From Hygrocybe punicea (taxonomy: Eukaryota; Basidiomycota; Agaricomycetes; Agaricales; Hygrophoraceae), in assembly GCA_963556145.1 (NCBI GenBank), contig OY744469.1, positions 2,418,001 through 2,482,000 of the forward strand: a DNA stretch of 64,000 bases, written 5' to 3'. Shown here in pieces: positions 1-11,382 of this stretch. The position numbers and the translations under genes were made by a program. The notes under the pieces are model-generated. The model worked only from the letters and a program-made list of their open reading frames with translations. It searched no databases and was not told the DNA's origin. Position 1 is the stretch's first letter; the number at the start of each line of letters is the position of its first letter.

Positions 1-18
1 GGGCGATCGCTCATATAC

Positions 19-1534
19 CTGGTGTAGCATAAAACTTTGACCATGGAGAAGAACGCTAATCCATTCAGTGTTTCCATGCACGACAGGATCTGCAATCTTT
101 GAGACAACGTGAAGCATGGCCAACCAATATTATTGAACATATGAATTACCTCAATATTTTTCATGTGCCGCTGATTGCTACGATCGCCGAAATCTTTTCC
201 TGTAGTGAAGTTGTGAAAATTATGCTTTAAGAGACAAACAGGCATGGCATTCCGCTGATTAGTTTGTACACAAAACATTCGCGGAAAGTGGGACGGACAG
301 TGCCTTCGAATCGTTTGGCCATCTCACGTAAGGAATTGATCTGGTGGTCACTTATCCTCCACTGTCGTTTGCGAATGAGGTCATCCTGTTTTGACGAAAA
401 TCTGGAGTTCTCGTCGGTCCAAAACGGGCTCGGTAAATTGTCAGGTGCGAGTGGGAGAGGAAGGGTTGTTTCTGTTTCTTTCCGGAGCGCACGATCAAGG
501 CCGCTGCCTGGTTTCGGGGGAATCAAGAGATAAGTCGGAAAGAAGTAAGTGTACTTGCGGCTATCGCAGGATCTTTCAAAAAACTTTCTGTCATTGCCAA
601 CCGATATTTAAACTTTATATGAAAACGAACAATCGTGCGTTGAAGGAGTTCTGCACTCTTACCTGGCGAAGCAAAGTTGAGGTCAAGGTTAGTAAGACCG
701 TTACGAGTAATGAACTTGTGAAATCCACGAACAAATCCCCAAAGACGGATCTCAGGTGGTAGTTCTTCGTTTATACGGGAGACTATGTCTGGTATGCCTG
801 GCACATTGATGATCATCTTGATTGACACAACGTTCCCTGCAGCATGGACTCCAGCATCTGTCCTAGCTGCTCGAGCCAGATTAACCTGGAGGAATAGGTG
901 AGTTAGAAACTCAAAAACAATATTCCACGGTTCTGCAACACCTTGACTGGATCATCCGAATTGTCCTGTGAGATAGCCCCTGCCTTTACCATCGCTTCAA
1001 AAAGTAGGCCTTCAATAGTTGGAACGTCTTTTTGGCTGTGAATAGTTTGGAAGGCTAAGGTTACATGGAAAACTAGTATGAATCTGCTACGCACATTTGC
1101 ATGCCATTACAACCAGTACCGCAAAACCCAATCAACAGTGCACATTGTCTCTTCGGCAATCGAGGAACTAAGGGAGCTGTCATGGTTGTGCCTACATTCA
1201 CAATTCCCCGAGCTCGATCTTCGTCATTGCGCGATATTCTTCGACGACCGGCTTTCTTCTCTTTGCTTTTTCGTGGTTTTGCAGAGTCACGCTGAGATAG
1301 ATGCATTTCGACAGGTCCGTTCTTGGCATCGCCTTCTTTCCCGTTGTCGGCGACCTCTTGAGACACTAGCGCGGGTTTTCCGATCCCTGTCCGGTTTTCA
1401 ACTTCTTCGGGTTCGGCGTCGGCGTCCCCAGGCAGGTTTGGATGAAGAGCCTGAGTTAACCTGTTACGCTTTGACGGACTATATTCCACTTCCAAGTCTT
1501 GTGGAGATGTGCTGGCGCGTGTGTGTTTGCCCAT
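19..1534 (-). CDS. pus1: tRNA pseudouridine synthase 1 (TruA family), 3' end outside window
   Basis: Pus1 isomerises uridines to pseudouridine in tRNAs and some other RNAs, mainly in the nucleus. Seen: after a charged N-terminal tail (about 110 residues, KR-rich, probably nuclear localisation) comes the TruA start motif around [14 protein letters not shown], then [15 protein letters not shown], the catalytic block [16 protein letters not shown] with its invariant Asp, [32 protein letters not shown] and GQSFMLHQ. I chose the ATG at 1534 (MGKHTR) because upstream in-frame sequence is not protein-like. At least six introns are needed, for example between GMQ(I) and QKDVP, and after GF before VRVQNSF. 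The last visible exon ends at 19, and bases 1-18 look like the next intron. The C-terminal helices are therefore missing only because the window ends. The neighbouring DnaJ gene lies upstream on the same strand. Confident family call. Confidence 0.93.
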
Positions 1535-1746
1535 GGTCGGTGACCGAGCGCACAGTGCCAGTGATGTCCTTGGGACAACACACTGTGATGAGAAATAAAG
1601 ATAGAGGGTGGCGAAGCTTTGAACTTTGAGATACTTCAGTAGTTGGAGGACCCCATACTGGTTCATGTATAAATGTATGAATATATGATTCCATGGGGTA
1701 AACCAAGTAAAAAAAAAACATAAACCGTGACGGTATGTAAGATTGG

Positions 1747-4030
1747 CTACCGGTCTGCTATAGGGTCTATGGGTGGAGGAAGATCTGTCTTCTCGGCTTC
1801 TTTCTTGGTCCGAAGAAGAATTTCCTCCCTCTTAACCTTGGCACGCGCCTCTGCTTGCATCTGCTGGTGTTTGGACTTTCCAGCAGCCGCTTCCGCTACC
1901 ATTCTACGAAAGAAAAGACATGAAGCATGGCGAACCAGGAATATATTATTAAAGAGATACCTTTCGATCTCTCTACGCTCCTCATCAGATTCATCCGGTA
2001 CAGTTGACTTGAAAATTGCGCCAGTGAGAAGCAATGCCTTAAGGGTGTAACGTAGTTTCAGACATCAGAAATGTAACAGTCAGAATAGGGAATTAACCTT
2101 GGCTCTGTTCAACAACACTGCTTCAGACACTGCGGGGTCCTTGAGGACGTTGTCGACGACCTATACCGACGCTCGGTCAAAATAGTTGCAGATGAGTGAG
2201 TACTGTGACGGGCCAACCTCTCTGAGGACGCTGACTACCTCGAATCGAGTTCCTCGCCAGGAAGCCAACATGATCTACGTTGAATATGTCTTAATGTATA
2301 GGACATATGACGGAGAAATGACATACCCGTCCAGTGACGTCCATCTCCAACGCTCTTAATTGTTCCTCGCCGAGTTCACCTTTGGCCTGGAGTTTCTCCA
2401 TTTCCTGTGGAGAAGAGTCAGTTGAAGTGTTGAACAATCCCGAAACCGATCAAGTCGTCCACCTGCATCATCTGCTGGACACCGAGACTGTACACGATGA
2501 GCATAGATTTGGTCATTCAGCAGGAAAATCCGCGTACGCGCTACCAATCACACCCCATGCGTCTTTCGCAATTGTTCCCTTCTCCTTCAAACGAGAAAAA
2601 AATCCAGGGCTTCGGATAATGATCGAGTGAGTGACGATGAATTTGTGCTGAAAACAAACACGCTCACATTCCCAAGAATTTGCGTGATTTGAAGAAGGAA
2701 GAAGCTTTCATCATGTACACATTACCAATGGCATGTAGAAGCTGCCGTGAAATGTCAGCTTTTTCACCTGGGTATGTCTAGGCCGATATACATTACCTCT
2801 ACGCCAAAACTCTCCAACTTCAGATCATCAGCTTCTCGCCTCATCTTTGCCTCGAACGCCGCTGTCTCCGGATCATCTTTCTCCCCGGGGAGTTTCGCCT
2901 CGACATATGGTCTCAGCCGTTCCGCCAGTTTTATTGTTAGCATCGCAACGCGTTCTTCCATAGCTTTCCGCCGTTCCTTCTCAAGTTCTTCCAGTTTCTT
3001 TCGCTGCTCTGGTGACATTCTGGCCCGTTTCTTCCCTACTTCTTTCTCTTTTTCTTTGTGCGAAGTGGTTGTACTTGAGAGCGGATCTTTCTCGGCGCCG
3101 TGGGATACCATCGAAAATTGCTGGTGGTGATGATCACTGGGAGGAGATTCGGCAGGAAGACGTGATGCTGGTTCGGAAGGCGAAGGGCGTCGTTGAGGGT
3201 GTACATGCCTTTCATCAAGGGAGGTGGTGCCCGCGGGGAGATCCGAGCCGTACGCTGGCGGTGTCGATGACGAAGACACTGATGCCGGCCGATCTTTCTT
3301 GTCATTGTCGTCGTCGGACATTATCGTCGTTGCAACAGAGGTCATTTCCTTCATGAGAGATATCTCTCCAATCTTGCGGAAGACCAGGAGCGTGTGCAAC
3401 GCTTGATCAAAGTGAAAGATGGAATACTCACATAGTCTCGAAACCGTTCGCCGCCAAACACGTTTGCAAAGAATCCTGCCGCATCTTCCATGCTGACTCC
3501 GCCCTCTTTATCAACCTATAATACAATGATATGGGAAACTTCATCGTAAGAATACACCTGAAGAGAAAGCCACACCATGGTTTTCCCGTTTTTATCATAG
3601 ACAGCCCTTAGGTTCTTTCACGGTGAATAGGTCATCGGACCACCACCAAAAGATGACGCCAAGGAGAGAACATACAGGATCGGATAATACTTGATAGGCT
3701 TTACTGTAAAGCCAGTCAAAACCTGCTTTCCGTGTCTCAAGGACAAACGGACGGGCCTTATATCCTTGAATTTCTCTTCGGCATTAGGGGAGGGGTTCTT
3801 GTCCGGATGGTACTGTCATCGTCGTTATGGTGGGCACGGTCTCGTTGTTTAATCATCCAGTAGAGACTGACCTTGATAGCTTGCTTTCTATAGGCTTTCT
3901 TTAGCTCGGTCTCATCGACATCACTGCCTACGCCAAGCTATAGCAGGTTTCTGAATGTGAGTAGCCAAGCCAGTTACGGAAGAGCTTTTCCTCGTACCAA
4001 GTCGTAGTATTCTGTTTCAACGGGAGCCAT
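1747..4030 (-). CDS. DnaJ (class C) co-chaperone with DnaJ-X domain, Caj1/Djp1-like
   Basis: This is a J-domain co-chaperone that would stimulate Hsp70 ATPase; relatives in yeast (Caj1, Djp1) act in the cytosol and at peroxisome/ER import. Seen: the first exon reads MAPVETEYYDL, followed after introns by LKKAYRKQAIKYHPDKNP (HPD motif intact), AYQVLSDP, LRAVYDKNGKTM and MEDAAGFFANVFGGERFRDY. A low-complexity acidic/Ser/Pro linker follows. Then comes the DnaJ-X region (RVAMLTIKLAERLRPYVEA, then DDPETAAFEAKMRREADDL). The C-terminal exon is a charged coiled coil ending DPIADR and a TAG at 1747. Start at 4030 fits the canonical J-domain N-terminus. About seven introns are required; their exact ends in the helix II-III part of the J domain are uncertain. 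No break seen. Confidence 0.9.
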
Positions 4031-4359
4031 GTTGATTGAGTCCGAGTCAGTGCGGAACGCTGTGCCAGTGAGTGTGTCACGAACGCTGGAATTGGAAGGT
4101 GATCGCTGTCCGTGTTTTTTTCTTTCTTTTCAATCCATTCGTGAACACGAAAGATATAATATTATTGAAGTAAAACAAATACGAGCTTGTAACGAACTGC
4201 GTGGTACGAGTGAATTTGAAAGAATATAAAAAAGTGAAGGAATTAACAAGGCGGTGAATCGTGACCGTTTTAACCCGTCCATGTAGAAATGCAATGCTAG
4301 AAAAATATGAATAGATAGTATGTGTCGCCAGACTTGCCCAGTGAATGTCATTCCTGTAT

Positions 4360-5250
4360 TTAATGTGCCTTATCGTCCAACCCAACGGTGCTACCAGTGA
4401 ACCGCACGGCTTTCCTTCGCGGTGAGTCCAATCTACTTTCTCCTGTTGAAGACGTTTCCGAATCTGGTCCTGGCAAAGGAATAGACAAGGACCGTCCGCC
4501 GGGAAGGAACCTTGTCATCCTTGTTTTCAGGGACATGTGTGATCGTGTCGATTTGGCTATAGAAGAAGTAACGGAAGTGATAGTCGTTGTAGACATAGAG
4601 GCTGCGGAGAGCCCCGGGGTCGTTGCGGGGGTCATCGTGGATGAGATCGTTGGGGTGCTTGATTTTTTGAGAGAAGATCTTGTTGGTGGTGGGGGATGAA
4701 TGCGTGGTGTGATGCCGTCCGCGGAATGAGATACATCAGACGCAGGACAAGGGATTCGGTGATGCTGGCCGACGGCTCTCAAGTGCGGAGTGCGGGAAAC
4801 ATGAAGGCCCATTGCTATTTGCTCGATAGTCGGACGTGTCGCAGCGGCATCTTGAAAGCGGAAACGGGAGGCAAATCGTTGGTTTGGCTCATCAGGTGCA
4901 GAGTAGATGCCACTCTTCTGGTTTGCGAGAAATAGTGAGTTCAAGACGGAAAAAAAAGAAGCGCGAATACTTACAGACGACTCTGCTTCAAGTTGACGCT
5001 TTTTGGAAGATGAGTGAGTGAAGGATCGCCGTACAGTGGTTATGATTCTCGAGGCGGTGGTGCTCCCTCGTGTAGAGGTTGCCGAGGATGAAATGGATTG
5101 AGAATAGCGATATTCAGCAGGAGGGGAGTGGGAGTGGTTTGGCGATGGGTTGTTCATGGCACGAGACACCTGTTTAGTCGAGGTTGACGAGGTTCGTGAA
5201 TGCCTTCGTGCGCTTGTCCCAGGAACTGCGATATCTCTGCGCGATAACAT
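4360..5250 (-). CDS. Unknown Ser/Thr/Arg-rich fungal protein
   Basis: Function not recognised. The reading frame is open from 5346 to 4360, and the ATG at 5250 (MLSRRDIAVPG) is the most plausible start. The product is about 280-295 residues, very rich in Ser, Thr, Arg and Pro, with no membrane segment or signal peptide, so probably largely disordered. A 57-nt in-frame GT-AG intron (donor GTAAGT, acceptor AACCAG, about 4912-4970) probably removes the hydrophobic stretch after ESS. Two short blocks look less disordered: TIEQIAMGLHVSRTPHLR in the middle and RRKAVRFTGS close to the C-terminus. I have an impression that both recur in Agaricomycete hypothetical proteins but cannot check it. Many SP/TP sites suggest phosphorylation; this is inference. 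Confidence 0.62.
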   Translation of the reverse strand: MLSRRDIAVPGTSARRHSRTSSTSTKQVSRAMNNPSPNHSHSPPAEYRYSQSISSSATSTRGSTTASRIITTVRRSFTHSSSKKRQLEAESSVSIRASFFSVLNSLFLANQKSGIYSAPDEPNQRFASRFRFQDAAATRPTIEQIAMGLHVSRTPHLRAVGQHHRIPCPASDVSHSADGITPRIHPPPPTRSSLKKSSTPTISSTMTPATTPGLSAASMSTTTITSVTSSIAKSTRSHMSLKTRMTRFLPGGRSLSIPLPGPDSETSSTGESRLDSPRRKAVRFTGSTVGLDDKAH

Positions 5251-6295
5251 AGCGAAGACGAGGCGAGGCGACCCAGTAGACACAGTAGGAAACAACGAGG
5301 TGTGAATCACTGGTATCTCGGTGAAAAACTTGAAGTACCCTGGCACCGGCCGTTGCCGAAGTTATTAATACACGGTGGTGGCTGTGCGAAAATAAACAAA
5401 CATCCCAAGTCTGTTTCTGTTTCTGTTTCTGTTTCATTACGTTTTCATCCCGGCATACGACTTCGTCCCTTTACTCCGTATTGCTCTTTAGACTGGACAT
5501 GAGGGAGATTCTGACCTTTTCTGACCTTTTTTTTATTACATGCACTGGCAGGTCACGGGCATGCCGGGTTCAGGTAAGGTTATTGAATTGTTAATCGATA
5601 CACAGCGTCAGGCCTCAGGAGTAGCAGTATCAGGGGCCCGGGTCACCGGGTTCGATCGTGTTACAGTTGAATAATTCGGCAATAATCTACCCATTCACTT
5701 GTGCTATCGTAGCCAAGTGATTTTCGGGTCCAACCCACCTCATGCCGGTAGCCAGTCACAAAGCGATGTAAGCACAACAACCCACACCGCACAACGTTGA
5801 CACTCTAAGTTCCTACTAGGAGTCCTACTAGAACACGAAATTCTGGGTTGGCAACGCAAGATTCAATTAGCGTAATCAAATTTGCACCAGATCCCCATCT
5901 CCTGTCACTGCACAGCCGACAAAGAAGCATATCCCAGTGACGCCGATGCCGCCGTTGAGCTCTGAGCACTGAACCCTCACCAATGCATAATACCTGTGTG
6001 GCAGTGCCCGGGCCTTCGATGCTTTGGGTCTCATAATTACAAAAAGAATAAATCCGCTTGTTGTTACAGCGTTGATGAAGAGACATTATGTATTCGACAG
6101 CGGGACTGACAAGTGTACTTGTTATTCATTTATTTAAAATTCTTCTCGACGTTCAGATATCGATATAGTTCTAGAGCTGATTGAAGGGCACAACTTGAAA
6201 ATTGGAGGCTTTCTAGGTGGGAAGCTCCTAGATTTAGGGTGTCAAATACTGATGCAGGAATTCGGGTCAATAAGGGGCCCCGCCAACACCAACCA
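5251..6295. other. Intergenic, about 1 kb, no gene seen
   Basis: Upstream region of the Ser/Thr-rich gene and 3' flank of the RBR ligase gene. It has a short TCTGTT microsatellite near 5411-5435 and pyrimidine runs near 5510-5535. No open frame resembles a known protein, and a lone B-box-like GGTTCGA near 5649 has no tRNA fold around it. Confidence 0.5.
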
Positions 6296-8815
6296 TTACC
6301 CTACATCTTCGAATAACTTGCATTTACGGTAATGCGCTGTAATGGAATCCTTGATTTCCCGGCCCAGTGATGATTGAACAATCCTTTCACCACAGATATA
6401 ACAGAAATGCCTGAAAATCAAAAAACATTTTGGTAAAACCGACGAGACAGCTCGGAAATGGTACAAACATATTACACCCTGGCGACATGCACTACGATGG
6501 AAATATCAGCTCAAGTTGGCCTTGTGCTGAATTGGAAAACTCACTGTCATGTGGTTGCAACCGGATTCCTTTTGGATTGGAGTTTGGCATCCTGCAATTA
6601 ATGAGCACAGATAAATAACACAACGAAATGGTAGTGAACTCACCTGGGCAGTATTTCCAACCTTGTTCCTTCATGAGATGCTTCAGCTCGGACGAGCCAT
6701 CGCAAGAATGCTGAGGTCCTGTCACGAGAACCGTTTGTTGACATGCTTTACACCAAATATAGTTGCATCCAGGCAAAGGACAGACGAGGAGCTTTTGGTC
6801 TTGGTATTCTTGCTTATCGACAAAAACAGATCGCTTGCACCTGATAGAACACCCTCGTCGATGGTTTGTAAGGATGAATGATTTTTCGCACTCACTTGCG
6901 ACAATGCAGAATGATCGAGAAAGCCGCCATCTGCAGCTCCTCGAACATTTCGTAGTCTTTATCTGGAATACCAACTTGCTGAACTAACATTTGGCTTACC
7001 ACTAAAAGAGACATTGAACAAAGGCAAAGGATAACGAAATATACCACGTACCCCCAGGATCCCCTCCTTTCTTCTCCGCCACACAACTTGGACATAATAT
7101 TGGAAAGCGGTGCTCCTTAACTTTCGAAATGATGTAACCCCTGATACACTCCCGGCAATACTCATGCTTGCATTGTTCCATGTGGGCGACAAAATCCTCT
7201 GGTAGCACTTCCATACAGATCACGCAGGTGAACACGGCTTGGGTGGACTTGGCGAGTTCCTCCCGCTCCTTACGCAAGCGATTATCCTCTTCCTCGAATT
7301 CGCGCTGCCTCTGTGCAGCTTTGTCGGCGTCCATCCTTTCCGATAGCTCCCACTCAATCTGCATCTGCATCGCCAGCTCAAGATCGCAGTCAGCCTCAGA
7401 AACATTTCTCCTATCCATTGAGTGTGCCTCTGAATACCAACCAGGAGGTTGACGGGTGTCATTATCAGTCTCAGAGCCTTTCGGGGGACTCGATGTTTTG
7501 CCCATGTTGGTTGATTGTGTCCAGCCATGCGGTTGACGGCTGTAATTATCGAGAGACAGTGACGCAGGCGAAAGATAGTCGATATCACGTTGTCCCCCGT
7601 TGCGGGATGCGGTTGACGGCTTGGGCCACTGCGTTGTCTCAGGTGAAGTCGAAGTACCGGTTAAAGCGGGCCATCGAACCTCATCAAATTGCCTGCCGCC
7701 AGCGTGCCCGTTGTTGGATTTCGTCCGAGACGGACCCGCCACTTGGTTTGGAGTGTTCCAAAATCCCTGCCACGTACGCTTGGGCTGGGATTTGAACTGT
7801 TTCAACTCCTGAATATGCTGTACCTCCATTTCCATAATTTCTGCCTCTAGTCGTTTATTCTCAGCGGTCAACGAGTTGTTCTGATATTTCAACTCGGCGA
7901 ACTGGCCCTGCAGAGCGAGGAGGGCCAGACTCGACTCCAACACGGCCTGCATCAAATCCAAGTCGTTTCGGGGGCCCCTTGACACAAAGATGTGGCCAGA
8001 AAAGTTTGCCAGGAGTTGAGCCTGCCACTGCATGCTACTGTCCGCTAGGAGCCGATCATCGACGGCCAAAAGGCCGCTGAGGTAGGTAGCAGTAGCGTCA
8101 ATCGAGGTGTTGAAGATGAACCCCGCCCCTTGTGGGTGTTTAGGCCGAGGATGTGAATCGAAAATGACAAAGACAGGAATCGTAGTGGTTAAAATCTTCA
8201 GACAAGCAATGATTTCGGGAGGGCGCGTAATGACGAGGGCTGCGGACTTGTCAGCTGCGGGACCTGACTGGAGCTCCCTGTGATAGAGGATCGAATCAAC
8301 AAAAATACATGAGGGATAAAACTCTGCAACCTCACAAAAGTAGATCCCTGAATTGTTGGAAACTTGGTTGCGAATAGCTCGAAGACACAAGTTTCAAGGA
8401 CATTTCGAATAGAGGTACTTTGCATATTTCGTCCACTTCCAGATGAGAGTCATTCGACCATTGGGCACATATCGACGTGATCTCCTGCAATAAATAGGAG
8501 GACGAGCAGAAACATTGGATACTACATAATAGAGTGAGAGAAGCGTACCTCCGCCGTTTCGCGACTCATGAAGTCCTGCAACAGAGCCTCCCCTCCCAAA
8601 CCATCCCGCTCCTTTCCTAGAACCACTCGCACGCAGTTCAGCGCAGCTATGCCACAAGCAGAGACTCCACCCCCAGGACGAGCGTATTGGCTTGCACCCG
8701 AGTGTGAGATGACCCACTCATCGCCGGCAAGGATTTTTCGCACGACATCGCCACTAAGACATTCAGCAACTTGACCTCCAAGTTGGTGTTCCTGTTGTTC
8801 ATCGTCCAAGATCAT
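6296..8815 (-). CDS. RBR (RING-IBR-RING2) E3 ubiquitin ligase with an N-terminal Cys/His-motif domain
   Basis: RBR ligases accept ubiquitin on a RING2 cysteine before passing it to a substrate. Seen C-terminally: RING1 (CVICMEVLPEDF, then CKHEYCRECIRG, then CPSC), an IBR (HCRKCKRSVFVD, then CPLPGCNYIWCKACQ) and RING2 (CPGCQTPIQKESGCNHMT, then CMSPGCN, then HFCYICGERI). The predicted catalytic Cys follows NHMT and sits on a 23-nt exon at 6469-6491. The C-terminus is HYRKCKLFEDVG, stop at 6296. The first ~300 residues are not an RBR part. They contain GVSACGIAALNCV and FVIFDSHPRPKHPQGAGF, a Cys and an Asp-x-His arrangement as in papain-fold ubiquitin or ubiquitin-like proteases. A coiled coil (ELKYQNNSLTAENKRLEAEI) and a disordered region connect the halves. 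Start at 8815 (MILDDEQQ) opens a clean exon. RBR call firm; N-terminal activity is inference. Confidence 0.88.
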
Positions 8816-9097
8816 CTTTTATCGAGGACTGCGGTTGAGCTTGAAAGCGTCTGTTACCAATCCAGTACAATCGATGCCGTGAGCGCTAGACTCAATCGAT
8901 CGCGGGTCAGCAGTCTGGACTCTGGAAAGATCGCCTGAGTAACAGGGATAGGAAACTATCATCAGGCTCAAACTGGCTCAATGTCTCAGACCAAATTTCT
9001 AAAGTCGTTCCGTCGTTCAAGTCGACGTGTTGTTGTCTTTGAAAGCAATAAATACCTGGAACGTACATATGATGACCACTTTCTTCAACCTTCGACT

Positions 9098-11291
9098 TCA
9101 GCCACTTCCTCGTCCCAATGCACCACGAGTCATTCCCCTACCAGCAAAGCCAATGCGGAACACACCTGGACCTAATCGCGTCGGCAATATTGGTACTTCA
9201 CCAGGTCCCGCTGTTGGAAAAGGTGGTGGGGGGATCCTAGGATGATCAGGAGCCGGAAAGCTTTGATCATCGTCCTCCGGTTCATCGTCACTTTCCCCCG
9301 GCTGGAAATCAGGATTCCATCAGAACCGAGACAAGAAGAGAACAGGGTCTAACCTCAAGATCGATGACAAGGGCCCCCATGTGCCATCCAGAAGCGGTGA
9401 CGGCAAAACAGAACTTGTCTTTAGGTTTCTTTCTCCCATGGTCAAATCTGACTTCCGTAGGTATTTCCACTGGGGGTGGCGAGGGTCGACGTTGCCTTGA
9501 GCGTGCAGCAAGCCTGTGTTCCTCATTTCGGAATCCACCTGGTTTTCCGGCCTCGATCTTGCCCGGATCCCCCAATCCCAAAGCGCCTAATGAGTATTGT
9601 CCCCACGTTAGGAGCTTCCCAGAGGAGGTTAGAGCACCATAGTGATAATCTCCTATAACAACCGAAATGACAGATTTATTTTGTAGGGCTGGGAGGATTG
9701 TCGGTGTGGATTCAGGATTGGTGCCAGTCTCTCCCATTAAGACAATTGAACTGGAACCTGTCGAGTAGGCGACGAACGTTTCGAAGTGGCCGGAGATCTT
9801 GCAGCTACATCAATACTACTACTAATAAAGAGATATGATGAATCCTCTTACGTGCGTTATATGCATGACTCGAGGTGCTTCCAGTAGGTCTTCTGGTTTG
9901 GATTTTTCCTGTGGAGAGAACGCTGGGCATTCTCGCACCTTCTCAACTTCACTGAACATCGGCAGCTGAAAAGCGAGATTGGTGGATACAATACAGGTGA
10001 AAGACACGATCTCACATATTCCCAAGGACTCCGAGAAGTCGTAGCCTCATCCATGGTCGAAATCTTCAGCACATGACCATGCTGGGTCAGGCCAATGAGG
10101 TAATTGTCAAGCCCTGCTATCTGGATCAACCGAGGTTCTTCGTGCTCGTTTTCTGGTTCGCCGAAGTGAGTTAGTTGGGGCAGGCGTGGTAGCCCCCGCA
10201 GCCGAACAGGATCTAGCTCAAGATCCCAAGTAACGCATGGAATGACACCGTCTTCAGTCGCGCAAGCTTTCTTGTCACCTTCCTGGTCCATCACATCATG
10301 CCTATTGGTGATGCGTTCAAGCATCGTGCCATCCCCGGGCCACCACACTAGAACGTCGCCAGATTTGGTGAGGACAGAGGTGAAGCACCATCCGCATTCA
10401 ATTTGGATGGGTGTGGATTCTTCTGATGTATTATCAACCATTGGCGAGACCAGTCGAATGGGACGACCCCAGCATGTAAAGATCCAAATGTGGTTGTTGG
10501 CATCGATGGAGGCCGAATGCAACCTTCCACAACTGTCCAAAAGGATTTGGTAGAAATGATCAAGATCGTCAGTTCAGCATTTGGAAAACGGAGTACCTGA
10601 TGCCTCGTGTTGGGGCCGGCAAATCGATTTTCAGGGGCGTCCGCGCCTGTTTACCTGATTCTGAGAAACCATCGCTCATCAGGGCTAAGGGAGCAGATCC
10701 GTCCAATGTACCTGGATTTTGTGAGACAAAAAGAGAGGAGAAAGGCGAAATTCTAAATTTTCTAACCCCAGACATAAAGTTGACCATCGGAGCTCAAGGC
10801 ATGAAATGACCTATCGGGATTCGGCGTCAATCAGTGCGGATGAAGTGGATAAATGGTTCAGAAATGCATACATTCCTCCTGCAATCAGGCTGACGACCCG
10901 ACCGCCAGGGATGCGCAGTTCGGCGGGAAAAGGTACATCGGGTACAATTGATTGGGGGAATTTCGACATGCCCAACCTACCATGAGACCGTTCGCTGTAT
11001 TTCTCAGAATCAATAGCTTGTTACGGTATCGGATGAAGAGGCATACCCCCAGACGTAGACTCCTGGGTTTGTGAGTCCTCGATAAATGAGCTTCCAACCA
11101 CTGGTGCGAGCTGTCCCGGCACCAGGGAAGTTAAAATCTTGTTCCAGCTTGCGTTTCCAAAATAATTCATCGGATAGAAGGGTAGAGAAAAAGCGATTTG
11201 TGGAACCGAGATGAAGGAGATCAACGACAGAAATGGATGGAAACAGATTATCGAGGATCACATCGACTGGTAGATCCGAGAGAGACGGCAT
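9098..11291 (-). CDS. saf1: F-box protein with RCC1-type repeats (SCF-associated factor 1-like)
   Basis: Probably an SCF substrate receptor: the F-box binds Skp1 and the RCC1-like propeller binds the target. In budding yeast Saf1 directs adenine deaminase to degradation on entry into quiescence; the same target here is unproven. Seen: MPSLSDLPVDVILDNLFPSI with DLLHLGSTNRFFSTLLSDELFWKRK (F-box, residues 1-50). Then come RCC1-like blades around GVYVWGYAS, GDVLVWWPGDG, GLDNYLIGLTQHGHVLKI and GDYHYGALTSSGKLLTWG, with GALGLGDPG. The C-terminal exon (to 9098) is acidic then Pro/Gly/Arg-rich and ends RGALGRGSG. About eight introns. Start at 11291 directly opens the F-box. Confidence 0.85.
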
Positions 11292-11312
11292 GATTTATCG
11301 ATATAATATTTA

Positions 11313-11382
11313 TCCGTTGGACGTTGGACGTTGGACGTTGAGCGCAGAGTTGGACGCTGAACGCTGAACGCTGAACGTTGAG
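11313..11382. repeat. 7-bp minisatellite upstream of the saf1-like gene
   Basis: Seen directly: three copies of CGTTGGA followed by related CGCTGAA units, about 70 bp, starting some 20 bp before the saf1 ATG (minus strand). It lies in the probable 5' leader of that gene. No function is implied. Confidence 0.7.

Noticed and set aside
1078..1629. 183-aa plus-strand frame
   Set aside because: Antisense to the pus1 first exon, which has clear family motifs.
5630..5680. tRNA suggested by a GGTTCGA B-box-like sequence
   Set aside because: No matching acceptor, anticodon or T-stem pairing and no A box at the proper distance.
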